The notes: generated from the sequence alone by a model not told the origin. Shown: positions 16,161-25,182, counted from the stretch's first letter. The stretch: DNA of 64,000 nt from Streptomyces globosus (GCF_003325375.1 NZ_CP030862.1:5151501-5215500), one strand, 5' to 3'. Translations and numbers: made by a program.

Positions 16161-16901
16161 ATGAGCCTGGTCGTGTTCGAGTCGGCGAAGCCGGTGCACT
16201 GCGCCCGGTGCCGCTGCGGCCCGCTGCGGCACCTGGTGCGCGAGGCGGGGGTGCCGCGGTGCCTGGACTGCGCGGACCTCGGTCACCTCGTCTACCTGCC
16301 GCGCGGGGACGCGGCGCTCACCCGGCGGGCCAGGGAGGCGAGTTCCCTGTCGGCGGTCGTCGTCCGCTTCAACCGGCGCCGCCACCGCCACGAACGGCAG
16401 GGCGTCTACGTGGAGGACGCCGCGCTGGCCCGGGCGGAGCGAGCCTGTCTGGCGGACGCGGAAGCGCGGGCGCGCCGCCGCGAGCGGGACCGGCTGCGGC
16501 GGGCCGCCGAGGACGTCCGCTTCACGGCGGCGTTCGCCGGGGAGATCCTGCGGCTGTTCCCCGGCTGCCCCGCGGACCGGGCGCAGGCCATCGCCGCGCA
16601 CGCCTCGGTCCGGGGCAGCGGCCGGGTGGGGCGTACCGCGGCCGGCCGGGCCCTGGACGAGCCCGCCGTGTACGTGGCGGTGCGGGCGGCCGTGCGGCAC
16701 ACCGACACCGAGTACGACGCGCTGCTGATGGCGGGGGTGCCGCGGTTCGCAGCCCGCGCCCGGCTGGCCGCGAAGATCGACGCGGTCCTGGACGCCTGGC
16801 GCATCCCCCCGCAGTCCGCGGCCCCCGGGGCCGGCCCCGGCGCGGCGGCGGCTCCGGCCTCCGGCGCGGTGCCGGATGCTGCGGCGGCCGCCCCGCCCTG
16901 A
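16161..16901 (+). CDS. DUF2293 domain-containing protein
   Basis: A 246-residue protein. The N-terminal 40 residues carry CARCRC and CLDC pairs in the arrangement of a small zinc ribbon. A basic, Arg-rich helix follows (about residues 85-115). Residues about 118-215 match DUF2293 as I know it: FAGEILRLFPGCPADRAQAIAAHASVRGSGRVGRTAAGRALDEPAV, then VRHTDTEYDALLM. The C-terminus is Ala/Pro low complexity. Nucleic-acid binding is plausible from the charge and zinc ribbon but is inference. Confidence 0.78.
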   Translation: MSLVVFESAKPVHCARCRCGPLRHLVREAGVPRCLDCADLGHLVYLPRGDAALTRRAREASSLSAVVVRFNRRRHRHERQGVYVEDAALARAERACLADAEARARRRERDRLRRAAEDVRFTAAFAGEILRLFPGCPADRAQAIAAHASVRGSGRVGRTAAGRALDEPAVYVAVRAAVRHTDTEYDALLMAGVPRFAARARLAAKIDAVLDAWRIPPQSAAPGAGPGAAAAPASGAVPDAAAAAPP

Positions 16902-16914
16902 CCGGCGGCACCTC

Positions 16915-17601
16915 CTACCCGAGGCGGAACCGCCGGTACAGGAGCGCGCCGCCGAGGAGGATGCCGCCCGCGGCGGGCGCGAGGTAACCCACGCCGTCGG
17001 CGCCGGTGTGGGCGAGGGCCGGGCCCTTCGGCGGGGCGTCCTGGACCACCGGCTGCTCCTTCGGCGGCGCGACGGGCTGGACCGGCTTGGCGGGCGTGAC
17101 CGGCTTGACCGGCTTCGGCGGCTCGACCGGCTGCGGCGGCTTCGGCTGCTCGCCGTTGACGGAGCTGTTGCCGACCGAGGGGTTGCCGATGCCGACGACG
17201 TTCACGGAGTTGCCGCTGACGTTGACGGGGAGCGCGACCGGCAGCTGGATGCCGTTGCCCGAGACGACGCCGGGCGACCCCGTCGCCCCGCCCTCCGCGT
17301 GGGAGCCGCCGCCGGTGCTGCTGCCCCCGGACGGCGCGGACCCGCTGCCCGAGCCGGTGTTGGCACAGCTGTTGCCCGCCGCCGGATTCAGCAGGCCCAC
17401 CACGTTCACGGTGTTGCCGCACACGTTGACCGGCGTGTTCACCGGCAGCTGGATCAGGTTCCCGGACAGCAGCCCCGGCGAGCCCTCGGCCGAGCCGCTC
17501 GCGTCCGCGTCGGCGTACGCGAAGCCGCTCACACCCGCGACCGCGAGTCCGCCTCCCGCGACCACCGTCGCAATCAGGCCATTACGGCGACTGTGACGCA
17601 T
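16915..17601 (-). CDS. Long chaplin with two chaplin repeats and a sortase signal
   Basis: Chaplins are secreted amyloid-forming proteins that make aerial hyphae hydrophobic; long forms are attached to peptidoglycan by sortase. The 228-residue product has a signal peptide (residues 1-30), chaplin repeat 1 (about 39-79, Cys61 and Cys79) and repeat 2 (about 109-149). A Pro/Lys-rich wall-spanning region (151-194), LAHTG sorting motif (196-200), membrane helix and RRFR tail follow. In repeat 2 both cysteine positions are serine (Ser129, Ser147). The ATG at 17601 has GGAAGGCAGGGAA upstream. A BldN-like promoter lies about 50 bases upstream. Confidence 0.93.
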   Translation of the reverse strand: MRHSRRNGLIATVVAGGGLAVAGVSGFAYADADASGSAEGSPGLLSGNLIQLPVNTPVNVCGNTVNVVGLLNPAAGNSCANTGSGSGSAPSGGSSTGGGSHAEGGATGSPGVVSGNGIQLPVALPVNVSGNSVNVVGIGNPSVGNSSVNGEQPKPPQPVEPPKPVKPVTPAKPVQPVAPPKEQPVVQDAPPKGPALAHTGADGVGYLAPAAGGILLGGALLYRRFRLG

Positions 17602-17651
17602 CAGATTCCCTGCCTTCCGGAGAAGTTCACGGGCCATGTACCCGCACCGGA

Positions 17652-17679
17652 ACAACGCGTTAAACCCATTCGGGTTATA
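17652..17679 (-). promoter_or_regulatory. Candidate BldN-type promoter of the chaplin gene
   Basis: On the minus strand TATAAC (17674-17679) and CGTTGT (17652-17657) are separated by exactly 16 bases. This resembles the BldN sigma-factor pattern I remember for bldM and chaplin promoters (CGTAAC, 16 bases, CGTTGA). Four and five of six positions match. Confidence 0.5.
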
Positions 17680-17726
17680 GCGGGGCAGGGCATTTCACCC
17701 GATCGAGTAGGGGGTATGGCCGTCCC

Positions 17727-18299
17727 ATGACTCAGCGACCGCTGCTCTTCCTCGACGTGGACGGCCCCCTCAACCCCTTCCGCTCGTACACCGCCGGGTT
17801 CCGCGGCTACACCAGCCACCGCATGCACCCCTCGGTGTGGATGTCGTTCCGGCGCCCGCACTCCCGGTCGGCCCGCCGCGGCCAGCGCGTCCGCCTGCAC
17901 CCGGGGCACGGGGCCCGGCTGCTGGCCCTGCCGTACGAACTGGCCTGGGCCACGACGTGGATGGACGAGGCCAACACGCTGGTCTCCCCGCACATCGGAC
18001 TGCCCGGCGACCTCCCGTACATCGAGTGGTCGGACTTGTTCCCCCACGACCCGGACGGACTGTCCTGGAAGACCCGCATGCTCCTCGACTGGGCGGCGGG
18101 CCGCCCCTTCGCCTGGGTCGACGACATGATCAACGCGCGGGACCGGGCGTGGGTCACCGCCCGCCACCCCGCGCCCGCCCTGCTGCTGCGCATCCACCCC
18201 CGGCACGGGCTGCGCGACCGCGACTTCGCGGCCCTGCACGCCTGGGCCGACCGGCTCGGGCCGGCAGGGTCCGACGGGGTCACCCCGCCAGCGCGCTGA
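17727..18299 (+). CDS. HAD-like domain protein
   Basis: A 190-residue protein whose N-terminus LLFLDVDGPLNPF is a haloacid-dehalogenase motif I (DxD) strand. AWATTWMDEANTL and FAWVDDMINARDRAWV resemble motifs II and IV, the latter supplying acidic metal ligands. The family appears in actinobacteria as small uncharacterised HAD proteins, often annotated as secreted despite no signal peptide; none is present here. The substrate is unknown. Its last 20 bases overlap the end of the convergent SWIM-domain gene. Confidence 0.8.
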   Translation: MTQRPLLFLDVDGPLNPFRSYTAGFRGYTSHRMHPSVWMSFRRPHSRSARRGQRVRLHPGHGARLLALPYELAWATTWMDEANTLVSPHIGLPGDLPYIEWSDLFPHDPDGLSWKTRMLLDWAAGRPFAWVDDMINARDRAWVTARHPAPALLLRIHPRHGLRDRDFAALHAWADRLGPAGSDGVTPPAR

Positions 18300-19494
18300 C
18301 CGGGTCCGGCGAGGGGCGGCCCGTCGGCCACCAGTCCTCGGCGCCCGGCCGGGACTCGTACGCGTACCAGAGCCCGTCACGCCCCAGCCGGAGCTGGCGC
18401 GTGACGCAGGTGAGCCGGTTGCGCTCCGGGCGGAAGGAGCCCTGCGCGGCGGCGAGGAGCGCCGGTCGGGCCCGGTCGAAGGGGCCGGCGGGCGGGTCCC
18501 ACGGCTCCTCCAGGGCGGCGAGGCCGGCCGGGCCGCCCTGCCGCCAGGCGGCCGCGGCCCGCGCCAGGTCCGTCGTGGTCCGCCCGGTGGCGCGGGCCAG
18601 CTCCCGGTACAGGGTGCGGGCCGGCCCGGTGAGGCCGGCTGTGTGGTGGGCGGAGGCAAGCCGGACGGCGTCCTGCCACAGGCCGAGCCCGCCGAACGGG
18701 TCCTCTCCGGTGGCCAGCAGCGCCAGAGCCCGGGCGGCCGCGTCCGCGGCGAGCTGGTCCAGGGCCAGCGGGTCCGGGGCGCCCGGTATCGCGGGATCGT
18801 GCGGCCACCCGGGCGGCGCCGCGGGCGCGGCCGGGGCCGCCGCCGGGGCGGGCAGCGGCGGCAGCACCGTGCGGGCGAGGGCCGCGCGCGCCGGGATGCC
18901 CGGGAAGCCGGCCGCGGCGGCGGGCCGCTCCCGTGCGGCGTGGGCGGCGTTGCGGCGGGTCAGCTCGGCGGTCAGCTCCCGCTCGCCGCGGCCGCGCAGC
19001 AGGAGCAGGGCGAACGGGTCCTCGTCGAACAGGCGGGCCGCCCGGTGGCACAGCGCCGCCGCGTGCTTGCACGGCGGCCGGCCGGTGTCGGGGCAGGAGC
19101 AGCGCGGCAGGAGCTCGCCCGGCCCGGGCAGAACGGACTCCGCCAACACCTGCGGAACCTCCCGCTCCAGCAGGGCTGCCAGCGCCGCCGGATCGCCTGC
19201 CACGGCCTCCAGCAGACCCTCCCACTCGCCGTCGGCGAGCACCCCGAGGGCCAGCTCCGTCCGGTACGGGCGCGCCCGGCTGCCCCGTACGTAGGCCACG
19301 ATCCGGCCCGGTGTGACCGTGACGGCCTCGACATGCCCCTCCGCCGCGTACGCCCGCCCCCTCTCCATGCGTGCCGCGTCGGGCGCGGCCCGCTCCAGCG
19401 ACGCCGCCCAGGCCCTGCCCCACCAGGTGGCCGGGTCCGCGCCGGCGGGGAGGGCGGCGAAGGTGCGGCGGCGGTCGTCCCGCGCGGTGATCAT
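18280..19494 (-). CDS. SWIM zinc-finger protein
   Basis: This 404-residue protein has the SWIM motif CxCx(n)CxH at residues about 130-150 (CSCPDTGRPPCKHAAALCH). N-terminal segments around it (WWGRAWAASLERAAPDAARMERGRAYA) are typical of bacterial SWIM proteins that accompany SNF2 helicases. The C-terminal half is Ala-rich and helical with no named domain. The ATG overlaps the SNF2 stop by 4 bases (ATGA), so the two are translationally coupled and likely act together on DNA or RNA. The function of the pair is not established to my knowledge. Confidence 0.87.
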   Translation of the reverse strand: MITARDDRRRTFAALPAGADPATWWGRAWAASLERAAPDAARMERGRAYAAEGHVEAVTVTPGRIVAYVRGSRARPYRTELALGVLADGEWEGLLEAVAGDPAALAALLEREVPQVLAESVLPGPGELLPRCSCPDTGRPPCKHAAALCHRAARLFDEDPFALLLLRGRGERELTAELTRRNAAHAARERPAAAAGFPGIPARAALARTVLPPLPAPAAAPAAPAAPPGWPHDPAIPGAPDPLALDQLAADAAARALALLATGEDPFGGLGLWQDAVRLASAHHTAGLTGPARTLYRELARATGRTTTDLARAAAAWRQGGPAGLAALEEPWDPPAGPFDRARPALLAAAQGSFRPERNRLTCVTRQLRLGRDGLWYAYESRPGAEDWWPTGRPSPDPVSALAG

Positions 19495-22349
19495 GCGGGC
19501 CTCCGCAGGGACACGAGGTCGGCGAGCTCCCGGTCGGTCAGCTCGGTCAGCGCGGCCTCGCCCGATCCGAGCACCGCATCGGCCAGCGCCCGCTTGGATG
19601 CGAGGAGTTCGGCGATCCGGTCCTCGACGGTCCCCTCGGCGATGAGCCGGTGGACCTGCACGGGCCGCTCCTGGCCGATCCGGTGCGCCCGGTCGGTGGC
19701 CTGCTCCTCGACGGCCGGATTCCACCACCGGTCGAAGTGCACGACGTGCCCGGCGCGCGTCAGGTTCAGGCCCGTCCCGGCGGCCTTCAGCGACAGCAGG
19801 AACACCGGCACCTCGCCCGCCTGGAAGCGGCGCACCAGTTCCTCCCGCTGCGCGACCGGGGTGCCGCCGTGCAGGAACTGGTGGGGGATACCCCGCGCCG
19901 CCAGGTGCCGCTCGATGATCCGCCCCATCGTCACGTACTGCGTGAACACCAGGACGGCCCCCTCCTCGGCGAGGATCGTGTCGAGCAGCTCGTCGAGCAG
20001 GGCCAGTTTCCCGGAGCGGTGCGCGATCCGGGGCCGCTCCTCCTTCAGGTACTGCGCGGGGTGGTTGCATATCTGCTTCAGCGACGCCAGCAGCTTCATG
20101 ACCATGCCGCGGCGCTCCATCCCCCCGCTCCCCTCGATCACGGCCATCGCCTCGTCGACGGCGGCCCGGTACAGCGAGGCCTGTTCGCGGGTGAGCGGCA
20201 CGGGGTGGTCGGTTTCGGTCTTGGGCGGCAGTTCGGGCGCGATCCCCGGATCGCTCTTGCGGCGGCGCAGCAGGAACGGCCGGACGAGCGCGGCGAGCCG
20301 GGCGACCGCCGCCTCGTTCCCGCCGTCCTCCTCCGACTGGTGCTCCACCGGCCGGGCGTGGCGGGCGCGGAACGCCGCCAGCGGGCCGAGCAGCCCCGGA
20401 GTCGTCCAGTCGAGCAGCGCCCACAGCTCGGAGAGGTTGTTCTCCACCGGCGTCCCGGTGAGCGCCACCCGCGCCGGCGCCGGGATGGTCCGCAGCGCCT
20501 TCGCGGTCGCCGAGTGCGGGTTCTTCACGTGCTGCGCCTCGTCCGCCACGACCAGGCCCCACGGCTGGGCCGCCAGCCGGGCGGCGGCGGCGCGCATCGT
20601 CCCGTACGTGGTGACGACGAACCCGCCGGCCAGGCCGTCGAGGCTGCGGTCGCCGCCGTGGAAGCGGCGCACGGGCACCCCGGGCGCGAACTTCTCGACC
20701 TCCCGCTGCCAGTTGCCGAGCAGCGAGGCCGGGCACACGACCAGCGTCGGCTCGGGGCGGTCGCGGTGCAGGTGGAGCGCGATCAGCGTGACGGTCTTGC
20801 CCAGGCCCATGTCGTCGGCGAGGCAGCCGCCGAGGCCGAGGGAGGTCATCAGGTCCAGCCAGGCCAGGCCCCGGGCCTGGTAGTCGCGCAGGGTGGCCGT
20901 CAGTCCGGGCGGCTGCGGCAGCGGTGCGAGCTCGGCGGTGAGCCGGTCCCGCAGGGCGGCGAGCGCGCCGGCGGGGACGGCCTCCACCGGCTCGCCGTCT
21001 GCCTCGGCGGTCCCGGTGAGGACGGCGGTCAGCGCGTCCACCGGATCCAGCAGGCCGAGGTCGCGTTTGCGGGCCTTGCGGACGAGCTCGGGGTCGACGC
21101 GCACCCACTGGTCGCGCAGCCGGACCACCGGGCGGTGGGCGTCGGCGAGGGCGTCCATCTCGGAGGGGGTGAGCCGGTCGCCGCCGAGGGCGATCTCCCA
21201 GGAGAACGCGAAGAGGTGCGCGGCGTCGAAGAAGGCCGTGCCGTCGATGGCGGAGCCGGGGGCCGTGGCCCGGACGGTCGCCGTCGCGGTGAGCGTACGG
21301 GCGAGCTCGCGCGGCCAGTGGACGGGCACTCCGGCGGCGGCGAGCCGCTCCGCGGCGGTGCCGAGCAGGTCCTCCAGCTCGGGATCGGACAGGGCGAGCG
21401 CGTCGGGGGCGGGCTGGTCCAGCAGCCGCAGCAGCGGCGGCCAGACGCGGGCCGCCCGGCGCAGGGCCAGGACGGCGTCGATCCGGGCGCGGGGCCCGAA
21501 TCCGACGGGCGCGGCACCCGCCCACAGCGCCCCGGCGTCGGCGACGAGCGTCGGGTCGGAGAGGCTGTGCACCTGGACGACGGCGGCTCCGGACCGGCGG
21601 ACCTCGCCCTGCCCAGGGTCTTCGGGGTCGGGACCGGTGTCGTCGAAGAGGCGGAACGCGGACAGGTCCAGCCGCAGCGAGAGCCCGACCCCCGCGTCGG
21701 CGCCGTCGGCGATCCGGGCCGCCCAGTCGCGCAGCGCGGGCACCCGCTGCGGCTCCTGCGCGGCGAACGGCAGCCCGGCGGCGATCGGCGCGGCCGGGGT
21801 GCGCGGCAGGCAGTCGGCGACGGCGTCGAGGAAGGCCCGCACCAGCGCCTCCGGCTCGGGCAGGGAGACGGGGCGGCGGCCGGGCAGCGGCACGGCGTGG
21901 CCCTCGGCCGGGAGGGCGGCGGCGACCGCGCGCAGCGCCGCGACGTCCTCGGCGGCGAGGGGGCCGGCCCGCCAGGCGTCGGTGTCGTCGGCGGTGAGGC
22001 CGGGCAGCAGGCGGCCCCGGGCGGTGAGGGCGAGCGCCTGCGTGGCGGCGGTGGCCCAGGCCCGGGTGGCGGGGTGGGCGGCCGGGCTGCGGGCGGCGCG
22101 GACGAGCAGCGGCAGCGCCGCCGCCACGGGCAGCACCACGGCGGGGACGACGCGGGTGCGCACCCCCCGGCCGTGCGGGCGGACGACGTCGATCAGCGCG
22201 GCCTCCGCGCCGGGGATCCCCGCGGCCTCGGGCAGGGGAGCGCCCTCGGGCGACCAGAAGGCCAGGCGGCCGCGGCGCGGGACCGGATCGGGCAGGAAGA
22301 CGGCGGGGTGGGGCAGCAGGGCGTACGGCGGCGGCTCGGGGGGCGACAC
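19491..22349 (-). CDS. SNF2-family DEAD/DEAH-box helicase
   Basis: This 952-residue ATP-dependent DNA translocase has a long N-terminal helical region (about 1-450). The Swi2/Snf2 core follows: LRDYQARGLAWLDLM, Walker A DDMGLGKTVTLIALHL, DEAQHVKN, LTGTPVENNLSELWALLDW, then the C-terminal helicase lobe with LLSLKAAGTGLNL and DRAHRIGQERPVQVHRL. The GTG at 22349 (VSPPEPPPYALLPHP) is preceded by GGAGAGGAGGC. Coupled to the SWIM gene downstream. Bacterial SNF2 proteins of this size (RapA-like or HepA-related) remodel protein-DNA or transcription complexes. Confidence 0.93.
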   Translation of the reverse strand: MSPPEPPPYALLPHPAVFLPDPVPRRGRLAFWSPEGAPLPEAAGIPGAEAALIDVVRPHGRGVRTRVVPAVVLPVAAALPLLVRAARSPAAHPATRAWATAATQALALTARGRLLPGLTADDTDAWRAGPLAAEDVAALRAVAAALPAEGHAVPLPGRRPVSLPEPEALVRAFLDAVADCLPRTPAAPIAAGLPFAAQEPQRVPALRDWAARIADGADAGVGLSLRLDLSAFRLFDDTGPDPEDPGQGEVRRSGAAVVQVHSLSDPTLVADAGALWAGAAPVGFGPRARIDAVLALRRAARVWPPLLRLLDQPAPDALALSDPELEDLLGTAAERLAAAGVPVHWPRELARTLTATATVRATAPGSAIDGTAFFDAAHLFAFSWEIALGGDRLTPSEMDALADAHRPVVRLRDQWVRVDPELVRKARKRDLGLLDPVDALTAVLTGTAEADGEPVEAVPAGALAALRDRLTAELAPLPQPPGLTATLRDYQARGLAWLDLMTSLGLGGCLADDMGLGKTVTLIALHLHRDRPEPTLVVCPASLLGNWQREVEKFAPGVPVRRFHGGDRSLDGLAGGFVVTTYGTMRAAAARLAAQPWGLVVADEAQHVKNPHSATAKALRTIPAPARVALTGTPVENNLSELWALLDWTTPGLLGPLAAFRARHARPVEHQSEEDGGNEAAVARLAALVRPFLLRRRKSDPGIAPELPPKTETDHPVPLTREQASLYRAAVDEAMAVIEGSGGMERRGMVMKLLASLKQICNHPAQYLKEERPRIAHRSGKLALLDELLDTILAEEGAVLVFTQYVTMGRIIERHLAARGIPHQFLHGGTPVAQREELVRRFQAGEVPVFLLSLKAAGTGLNLTRAGHVVHFDRWWNPAVEEQATDRAHRIGQERPVQVHRLIAEGTVEDRIAELLASKRALADAVLGSGEAALTELTDRELADLVSLRRPA

Positions 22350-22591
22350 GCTGCCTCCTCTCCTGCTCCGGCCGGGCCCTGCCCGGGTCTTCCGCCCGGC
22401 TCCGCTTCCGGGCCGGATCTGCTCTGCCGAGTGTAGGCGCGGGCAGTGACAACGCCGCTGAACTGGCCCTTCACCGGCGGCGGGCACACCTCCGGGGCAG
22501 CGGTGGGACCATGGGAGACCGAGGGCCGGCAGGCCCGGAGCGGCCGGCCGGGCGGCGCCGGCGACGGGACGAGGCGGTGAGGCGGTGGCCC

Positions 22592-22858
22592 ATGCGTTCC
22601 GGTAACGAGCCCGTGACCGCCCGCAGCCCGCTGCGCCTGCGGTTCTGGCTGAGCCTGTGGGGCCTGGTGTGGGCGGGGGCGGGCACGGCGCTGTTCGCAC
22701 TGGCGGACCGGCCCGGCTGGGCGGCGTTCTGCGGAGTGGTCGCCCTGCTGGCGGCCGTCGACCTGGTGGTGGTGGTCCGCCGCATCCGGCAGGGCCCGCA
22801 CTACCAGCCGGGCCGCGACATCCCCCCGTACGAGCCTCCGGCGGGCCCGCGCCCGTAG
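22592..22858 (+). CDS. DUF6343 family small membrane protein
   Basis: An 88-residue protein starting MRSGNEPVTARSPLRLRFWL with two membrane helices (about 18-38 and 44-62), then a conserved cytosolic tail IRQGPHYQPGRDIPPYEPP. I recognise this as the Streptomyces DUF6343 family from the N-terminal NEP-ARSPLRLR and the QGPHYQPGRDIPPY tail. Start at ATG 22592 on this homology; a GTG 15 bases upstream is possible. Function unknown. Confidence 0.8.
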   Translation: MRSGNEPVTARSPLRLRFWLSLWGLVWAGAGTALFALADRPGWAAFCGVVALLAAVDLVVVVRRIRQGPHYQPGRDIPPYEPPAGPRP

Positions 22859-22869
22859 CCGCCGGCCGG

Positions 22870-23259
22870 CTACTGCTCGAAGCGGGCGGCGGCGAGGTAG
22901 TCGGGCTGCGGGTCGAGGGCGGCGGCGAGCCGGAAGTGCCTGCGGGCCTGCTCGGGGCGCCCGGAGCGCTCGTGCGTGCGGGCCAGCGCGAAGTGCGCGA
23001 AGGCGTTGTCCGGCTCACGCTCCAGCACCAGCTCGAACTCCCGCTCCGCGCGCCGCAGCTGGGCGGAGGCGAAGAAGGCCCGGGCGCGCAGCAGCCGGGC
23101 CGCGGTGCTCTCGGGGTGGGCGGCCAGGACCGAGTCGAGGAGCTTCACCGCGCCGCGCGGGTCGCGGGCGGCCAGCAGCCGTTCGGCGGCCCGGTAGTCG
23201 ATGACGTGCGTCGCCGGGGACCGGCCGGCCGACGCGGCGGGCGGCGGGGTATCGGACAC
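22870..23259 (-). CDS. Tetratricopeptide repeat protein
   Basis: A 129-residue protein of about three TPR-like helix pairs: DYRAAERLLAARDPRGAVKLLDSVLAAHPES, AARLLRARAFFASAQLRRAEREFELVLEREPDN and AFAHFALARTHERSGRPEQARRHFRLAAALDP. These make a protein-binding superhelix. It lies 49 bases downstream of coaE on the same strand and is probably cotranscribed. No enzyme motif is seen; the partner is unknown. Confidence 0.85.
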   Translation of the reverse strand: MSDTPPPAASAGRSPATHVIDYRAAERLLAARDPRGAVKLLDSVLAAHPESTAARLLRARAFFASAQLRRAEREFELVLEREPDNAFAHFALARTHERSGRPEQARRHFRLAAALDPQPDYLAAARFEQ

Positions 23260-23308
23260 GGTCTGCTCCTTCCCTCTTCCCCGGCCTTGAACGCGGGTCC
23301 GCGGGCGG

Positions 23309-23935
23309 CTATTCCGTGCCGGGCGCGGCGCCCGCGGCCGCGGCGGCCCGGGCGGTGAGCTCCTCCCACACCTTGCGGACCTGCGGTTCGAGCGCTTCGA
23401 GCGGACCGTCGTTGTCGATGACCAGGGTCGCGACGGCCAGCCGCTGCTCCCGGGTGGCCTGGGCGGCCATCCGGGCGCGGGCCTCGTCCTCGGCCATGCC
23501 GCGCAGGGCGGTCAGCCGGGCGAGCTGGGTCTGCGGTGCCACGTCCACCACCACGACCAGGTCGTACAGCGGGGCGAGGCCGTTCTCGGTGAGGAGCGGC
23601 ACGTCGTGCACGACGATCGCCCCGGGCCCGGCGGCGGCTTCGAGCTCGGCGGACCGGGCCCTGACCAGCGGGTGCACGATGCCGTTCAGCACCTTGAGCT
23701 TCTCCGGGTCGGCGAAGACGACCGCTCCGAGGCCCGGCCGGTCAAGGGTGCCGTCGGGGGCGAGGACCGAGGCGCCGAAGGCCTCGACGACGGCCGCGAG
23801 GCCGGGGGTTCCCGGTTCCACGACCTCGCGTGCGATGCGGTCGGCGTCGACGACGACCGCCCCGTACCCCGCGAGCAGCCGCGAGACCTCGCTCTTGCCG
23901 GCACCGATTCCGCCTGTCAGGCCCACCCTCAGCAT
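23309..23935 (-). CDS. coaE: Dephospho-CoA kinase
   Basis: CoaE phosphorylates the 3'-hydroxyl of dephospho-CoA, the last step of coenzyme A synthesis. The 208-residue product begins MLRVGLTGGIGAGKSEVSRLL with an intact P-loop. It continues VVDADRIAREVVEPGTPGL, with the acidic catalytic Asp, and IVHPLVRA, then VVHDVPLLTENG and the lid Arg region ARARMAAQATREQRLAVA. Length is normal. Start ATG 23935. Upstream on the same strand is a PAC2 protein, downstream a TPR protein; this neighbourhood next to rpsA is what I remember from other Streptomyces. Confidence 0.97.
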   Translation of the reverse strand: MLRVGLTGGIGAGKSEVSRLLAGYGAVVVDADRIAREVVEPGTPGLAAVVEAFGASVLAPDGTLDRPGLGAVVFADPEKLKVLNGIVHPLVRARSAELEAAAGPGAIVVHDVPLLTENGLAPLYDLVVVVDVAPQTQLARLTALRGMAEDEARARMAAQATREQRLAVATLVIDNDGPLEALEPQVRKVWEELTARAAAAAGAAPGTE

Positions 23936-24013
23936 GCGCAGCAGCGTAGCCGCTGCCGGCCCGGCGCAGGAGGCCCGGCCCCCGCCGCCTTCCGCCTCGC
24001 CTTACGCCTCCCC

Positions 24014-24958
24014 CTACGCCTCGCCTTCGCGCTCGGCCAGGAACCGCTCGAACTCGCGGCCGATCTCGTCGGCCGTGGGGATCTCCGCCGGTTCGGCGAT
24101 CATGTTGCCGCGGGTTTCGGCGCCTGCCGCGGCGTCGTACTGGTGCTCCAGGCCGCGGACGAGGGAGACCAGTTCGTCGTCGCCCTCGCGGATCTGCCGG
24201 TCAATCTCCGTCTGCGTGCGGTGGGCCTCGGTGCGCAGGGCGTGCGCGACGCCGGGCAGGACCAGGCCGGTCGCCGCGGTGATCGCCTCCAGGACGGTCA
24301 GGGCGGCGTCCGGGTAGGGCGAGCGGGCGATGTAGTGCGGTACGTGCGCGGCGACGCCCAGCACGTCGTGCCCGGCCTGGGCGAGGCGGAACTCGACGAG
24401 CGATTCGGCGCTGCCGGGGACCTGGGCCTCGTCGAAGGGGCTGTTGTGGCCGGGCATGAGGTCGGTCCGGTTGCCGTGCGGGGTGATGCCGACGGGCCGG
24501 GTGTGCGGGACGCCCATGGGGATGCCGTGGAAGTTGACCGAGAGCCGGACGCCGAGGCGCTCGACGATCTGCCGGACGGCGGCGGCGAAGCGCTCCCACT
24601 CCACGTCCGGTTCGGGGCCGGAGAGCAGCAGGAAGGGCGCGCCGGTCGCGTCCTGGACGAGGCGGACCTCCAGCCGGGGCTCCTCGAAGGAGGCCCAGTG
24701 GTCGCGCCGGAAGGTCAGCAGGGGGCGCCGGGCCCGGTAGTCGACCAGGCGGTCGGCGTCGAAGCGGGCCACGACCTGGTGGGGCAGCGTGTCCAGGAGC
24801 CGCTCGACGATCTGCTCGCCGGTCTCGCCGGCGTCGATGTACCCCTCGAAGTGGTAGAGCATGACCAGTCCGGCCGAGTCCTGGGCGAGCGCCAGGTCGG
24901 CCACCGCCAGCCCCTTGGCGTCCCATTCGTACAAACCCTGTGGATCAAGCACAGTCAC
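24014..24958 (-). CDS. PAC2 family protein
   Basis: This 314-residue protein matches the PAC2 (proteasome assembly chaperone-like) ATP-grasp-adjacent family: VMLYHFEGYIDAGETGEQIVERLL, FDADRLVDYRARRP, FLLLSGPEPDVEWERF, VNFHGIPMGVPHTRP and GHDVLGVAAHVPHYIARSPYPDAALTVLEAI. The GTG at 24958 has GAGGAGGAGCG before it. The actinobacterial role is not established; a link to the 20S proteasome is only suggested by family name. It is followed by coaE 78 bases on. Confidence 0.88.
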   Translation of the reverse strand: MTVLDPQGLYEWDAKGLAVADLALAQDSAGLVMLYHFEGYIDAGETGEQIVERLLDTLPHQVVARFDADRLVDYRARRPLLTFRRDHWASFEEPRLEVRLVQDATGAPFLLLSGPEPDVEWERFAAAVRQIVERLGVRLSVNFHGIPMGVPHTRPVGITPHGNRTDLMPGHNSPFDEAQVPGSAESLVEFRLAQAGHDVLGVAAHVPHYIARSPYPDAALTVLEAITAATGLVLPGVAHALRTEAHRTQTEIDRQIREGDDELVSLVRGLEHQYDAAAGAETRGNMIAEPAEIPTADEIGREFERFLAEREGEA

Positions 24959-25093
24959 CGCTCCTCCTCGCCTCGTTCTCTGCGGAGAACGTCCGAGGGG
25001 GCGTCACCATTCCCCGTTCGGCCGCATTCGCGGGGCGGGAGCCCGGTCGGGCCTTGCCGCTGCCGTACGGAGGCGGTCCCGGCCGGGGCAGCA

Positions 25094-25129
25094 GCAAGGC
25101 CCGCCCCCTCGGAAGGGGACGGGCCTTGC
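25094..25129 (-). terminator. Strong hairpin terminator after rpsA
   Basis: Arms 25094-25103 and 25120-25129 pair perfectly (GCAAGGCCCG / CGGGCCTTGC) with additional G-C pairs around a short inner loop. It lies about 55 bases after the rpsA stop and separates it from the PAC2 gene. Confidence 0.75.
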
Positions 25130-25182
25130 GTTCAGCTCAGCTCACCGCCGGTCCGCGCCGGCGGCGCGGTGCGCTGCTGCGA

